16,203 nt of DNA from JBBSMX01 sp038232935. Its GTDB lineage: Bacteria > Bacteroidota > Rhodothermia > Rhodothermales > JANQRZ01. A program made the position numbers and the translations under genes. The stretch is from positions 1-16,203 of the forward strand of contig JBBSMX010000096.1 of assembly GCA_038232935.1 (NCBI GenBank), given 5' to 3'. This document shows positions 15,043 to 16,203 of this stretch, in pieces; the first letter of the stretch is position 1; every line of letters begins with the position of its first letter. Below the pieces are notes generated by a model. That model saw only the letters and a program-made list of their open reading frames with translations, had not been told where the DNA came from and did no database searches.

Positions 15043-15273
15043 ATACGCGGTCATAAACTCATCACGCCCGATCCCACTTTGACGGAGGATGCTTCGAAGC
15101 GTAGAGCCTTTGAGCGTGCGGTGGTTCGGGAGCGTCAGCGGCGTTCGCGTGCCGTCGTTGTTCTCGCGTAGCATCGCGATGTGGTTCCCTTCGCGCACGA
15201 GCCGGAAGCCGAGTGCCTCGAGCGTGGCGAGCACGCGGCGGAGCGGAGCGTTGCGCGGGAACCGCTCCGACAT
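15043..15273 (-). CDS. hicA: HicA-like mRNA interferase toxin frame, lacking a stop codon
   Basis: ATG at 15273. Residues 10-77 match the HicA/YcfA double-stranded-RNA-binding-like fold: PLRRVLATLEALGFRLVREG, the catalytic His31 in GNHIAML, a T-[PV]-L-T-[LV]-P-N-H segment, and the closing LKGSTLRSILRQSGIGRDEF. HicA toxins are usually 60-85 aa and end near here. In this copy the frame does not stop; it stays open to 13948, passing through most of the aminotransferase gene in another frame. I give the recognisable domain only. Its start overlaps the stop of the HicB-like remnant (TGATG), the classic toxin-antitoxin coupling. With the antitoxin truncated upstream by an IS, the toxin is probably silent or damaged. 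Confidence 0.7.
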
Positions 15274-15392
15274 CAGACTGTGACCCCGGCCTCGGCCACG
15301 AACACCTCCAGCACCGGTCCGTCCTCGTCTTCCAGGATATCGGCACCAAACGTTTCGACGTGAAACGCGACAGCGCTCGTGGCATCGGCTAG
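15273..15392 (-). pseudogene. hicB: C-terminal remnant of a HicB-like antitoxin, truncated by IS5
   Basis: The last 38 codons of a gene survive, ending TGA at 15275-15273: ADATSAVAFHVETFGADILE, followed by an acidic tail DEDGPVLEVFVAEAGVTV. The ATSAVAFHVETFG helix plus acidic stretch resembles the end of the HicB core, where an [EA]-A-[IV]-x-[LF]-H-[LV]-E helix is typical. Position immediately upstream of a HicA-like frame with a 1-bp stop/start overlap is the main support. Beyond 15392 the frame runs into the IS5 element, so the antitoxin N-terminus and promoter are gone. Confidence 0.55.
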
Positions 15393-15449
15393 GGCTTGTA
15401 CGGAAACCCTGAGCGGTGCGACCTTCGGCGTCCTCCTTCCACGCCGCCC

Positions 15450-15851
15450 ATGCGACGCTACGAACTCGCCGATGCCCAGTGGGACGCCATCGCCCCGCTC
15501 CTCCCCTCCGCCGCGAAGACCGGGCGCCCCCAGCGCGACGCCCGGACCACGCTCCACGGTGTCTTCTGGAAGCTCTGCTCCGGCGCCGCCTGGCGCGACG
15601 TGCCCGAGCGCTACGGCCCCTGGCGCACGGTGAACGACCGGTTCTGCCGCTACCGCGACGACGGCACGCTCGACCGGATCCTCACCGCGCTCCGGCTGAG
15701 GCTCGACGCCTCCGGCCATAGCGACTGGACCACGTGGATGATCGACGCCACCTCCGTCCGTGCCTCTCGCGTCGCAGCGGGGGCGCGAAAAGGGGGGATC
15801 CCGACGCGACGCCAGAGGCCCAGGCGCTCGGGCGAAGCCGGGGCGGGATGA
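15450..15851 (+). CDS. IS5-family transposase, upstream frame (orfA)
   Basis: 133 aa to TGA at 15849-15851, start MRRYELADAQWDAIAPLLP, the typical N-terminal DUF4096-type segment of IS5 (IS427-like) transposases. It carries the first catalytic aspartate in MIDATSVRAS (about residue 98). Family conservation continues only to about position 15797, where an A4G6 run (15788-15797) precedes a switch to the -1 frame; the last 18 codons after it are non-homologous. Its stop overlaps an ATG in the second frame (ATGA at 15848-15851). Either programmed -1 frameshifting or a decay mutation explains the split. Confidence 0.85.
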   Translation: MRRYELADAQWDAIAPLLPSAAKTGRPQRDARTTLHGVFWKLCSGAAWRDVPERYGPWRTVNDRFCRYRDDGTLDRILTALRLRLDASGHSDWTTWMIDATSVRASRVAAGARKGGIPTRRQRPRRSGEAGAG

Positions 15852-16203
15852 CGACGAAGCTCCACCTCGTCTGCGACGGGAACGGCCTCCCGCTCGCGGT
15901 GGGTCCCACGGCGGGGCAGCGCAGCGAGTCGGCGCAGTTTGAGGCGGTCTGCGCCCTCGTCGAGGCCCCGCCCCGCCCACGACGTCTGATCGCCGACCGG
16001 GGCTACGACGCGAAGCGCATCCGGGCTTGGCTCCGGGCTTGGCTCCGGGCTTGGCTCCGGGCTTGGCTCCGGGCTTGGCTCCGGGCTCGGCGGATTCGAG
16101 CGGTGATCCCGGAGCGGAAGCTTCGTGCCGGGGCGAAGCGCCGCCGCCGGGGTCGCCCGCCCGTACTCGACGCCGAGCAGTACAAACGCCGGAACGCGGT
16201 CGA
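15797..16203 (+). CDS. IS5-family transposase, downstream frame (orfB, partial, with RAWL repeat expansion)
   Basis: The frame reads DPDATPEAQALGRSRGGMTT, KLHLVCDGNGLPLAV, then LIADRGYDAKRI containing the second catalytic Asp, and reaches RRNAVE at the window edge, where the third catalytic Glu should be. It is the DDE transposase core continuing orfA in the -1 frame; an ATG at 15848 offers an internal start but would omit conserved residues. Directly after RGYDAKRI there are five RAWL units where relatives should have one (RIRAWLRARRIRAVIP expected), a 48-bp expansion that could impair folding. The product is cut by the window end. Confidence 0.8.
16022..16087 (+). repeat. 12-bp tandem repeat, five identical units plus a half
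   Basis: The unit CGGGCTTGGCTC occurs five times without a mismatch (16022-16081), followed by CGGGCT. Each unit keeps frame and encodes RAWL inside the transposase. Perfect identity implies a recent replication-slippage expansion. Confidence 0.95.

Larger units (their letters stand above)
15393..16203 (+). mobile_element. IS5-family insertion sequence (partial, left end present)
   Basis: The element likely begins just after CTAG (15389-15392), with a terminus starting GGCTTGTACGGAAACCC. The YTAR-type tetranucleotide is the preferred target of IS5-group elements. The HicB-like frame is interrupted at the same place. The transposase start lies 57 bases inside the end. The right end lies outside the window, so the duplicated CTAG cannot be checked. 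Confidence 0.7.

Noticed and set aside
15396..15449. Upstream ATG for the IS5 transposase adding 18 residues
   Set aside because: The extra residues lie almost at the IS terminus and are unlike the family; MRRYELAD at 15450 is the conserved start.
16022..16087. Possible CRISPR-like array
   Set aside because: The 12-bp units are contiguous without spacers and lie in frame inside a transposase.
1..16203. tRNA or rRNA genes
   Set aside because: No rRNA-conserved stretches and no cloverleaf with a GTTCRA-type T-loop in plausible context were seen by eye.

Overview
This window is G+C-rich bacterial DNA that most resembles the Rhodothermota/Bacteroidota branch (Rhodothermales-like). Three things suggest this: two secreted proteins ending in Por-secretion (type IX) sorting-like domains, a two-propeller Reg_prop/Y_Y_Y sensor kinase of the kind common in Bacteroidota, and candidate promoters of the TTG-N20/21-TAnn(T)TTG type. 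The assignment is inference from protein style; no rRNA or other marker is present.

Layout. Positions 1-141 are the end of an IS256-family insertion sequence, with the first 25 codons of its transposase on the minus strand. It abuts, in frame, the last 85 codons of a HEPN/abortive-infection-like gene that still carries an R-x5-H motif (142-398). An AT-richer gap follows (399-639) and holds a short relic of a cupin gene. From 8357 down to 640 four minus-strand genes form a probable operon: a 1054-aa sensor histidine kinase with 14 propeller blades, a NarL/LuxR-type response regulator overlapping it by 8 bp, a secreted VCBS-repeat/Fn3 protein and a secreted FG-GAP propeller protein. A divergent intergenic region containing a strong 8+8 bp inverted repeat separates the kinase from a 42-aa lysine-rich protein (8557-8685).

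The centre (8710-13715) is housekeeping and metabolic. On the minus strand are a ZnT9-like CDF metal transporter, a small cupin and L-lysine 6-transaminase (lat). Diverging on the plus strand are lipoyl synthase (lipA), a small exported protein translationally coupled to it, and nucleoside diphosphate kinase (ndk). A perfect 26-bp palindrome followed by T5 terminates ndk. Converging on that terminator is a class I/II PLP aminotransferase (13767-14954).

Upstream of the aminotransferase is a broken hicBA-like toxin-antitoxin pair. The HicA-like frame keeps its catalytic His but has no stop codon before running through most of the aminotransferase gene in another frame. The HicB-like antitoxin is reduced to its last 38 codons by an IS5-family element that begins right after a CTAG site at 15389-15392. 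The IS5 transposase is split between two frames at an A4G6 run and carries a 12-bp tandem repeat (five units, RAWL x5) beside its second catalytic Asp. It runs off the window end.

The most notable themes are that an insertion sequence at each edge has truncated a defence- or toxin-antitoxin-type gene, that a toxin frame lacks a stop, and that a two-propeller sensor appears to be co-transcribed with two secreted propeller proteins. I did not find a convincing wholly new system.
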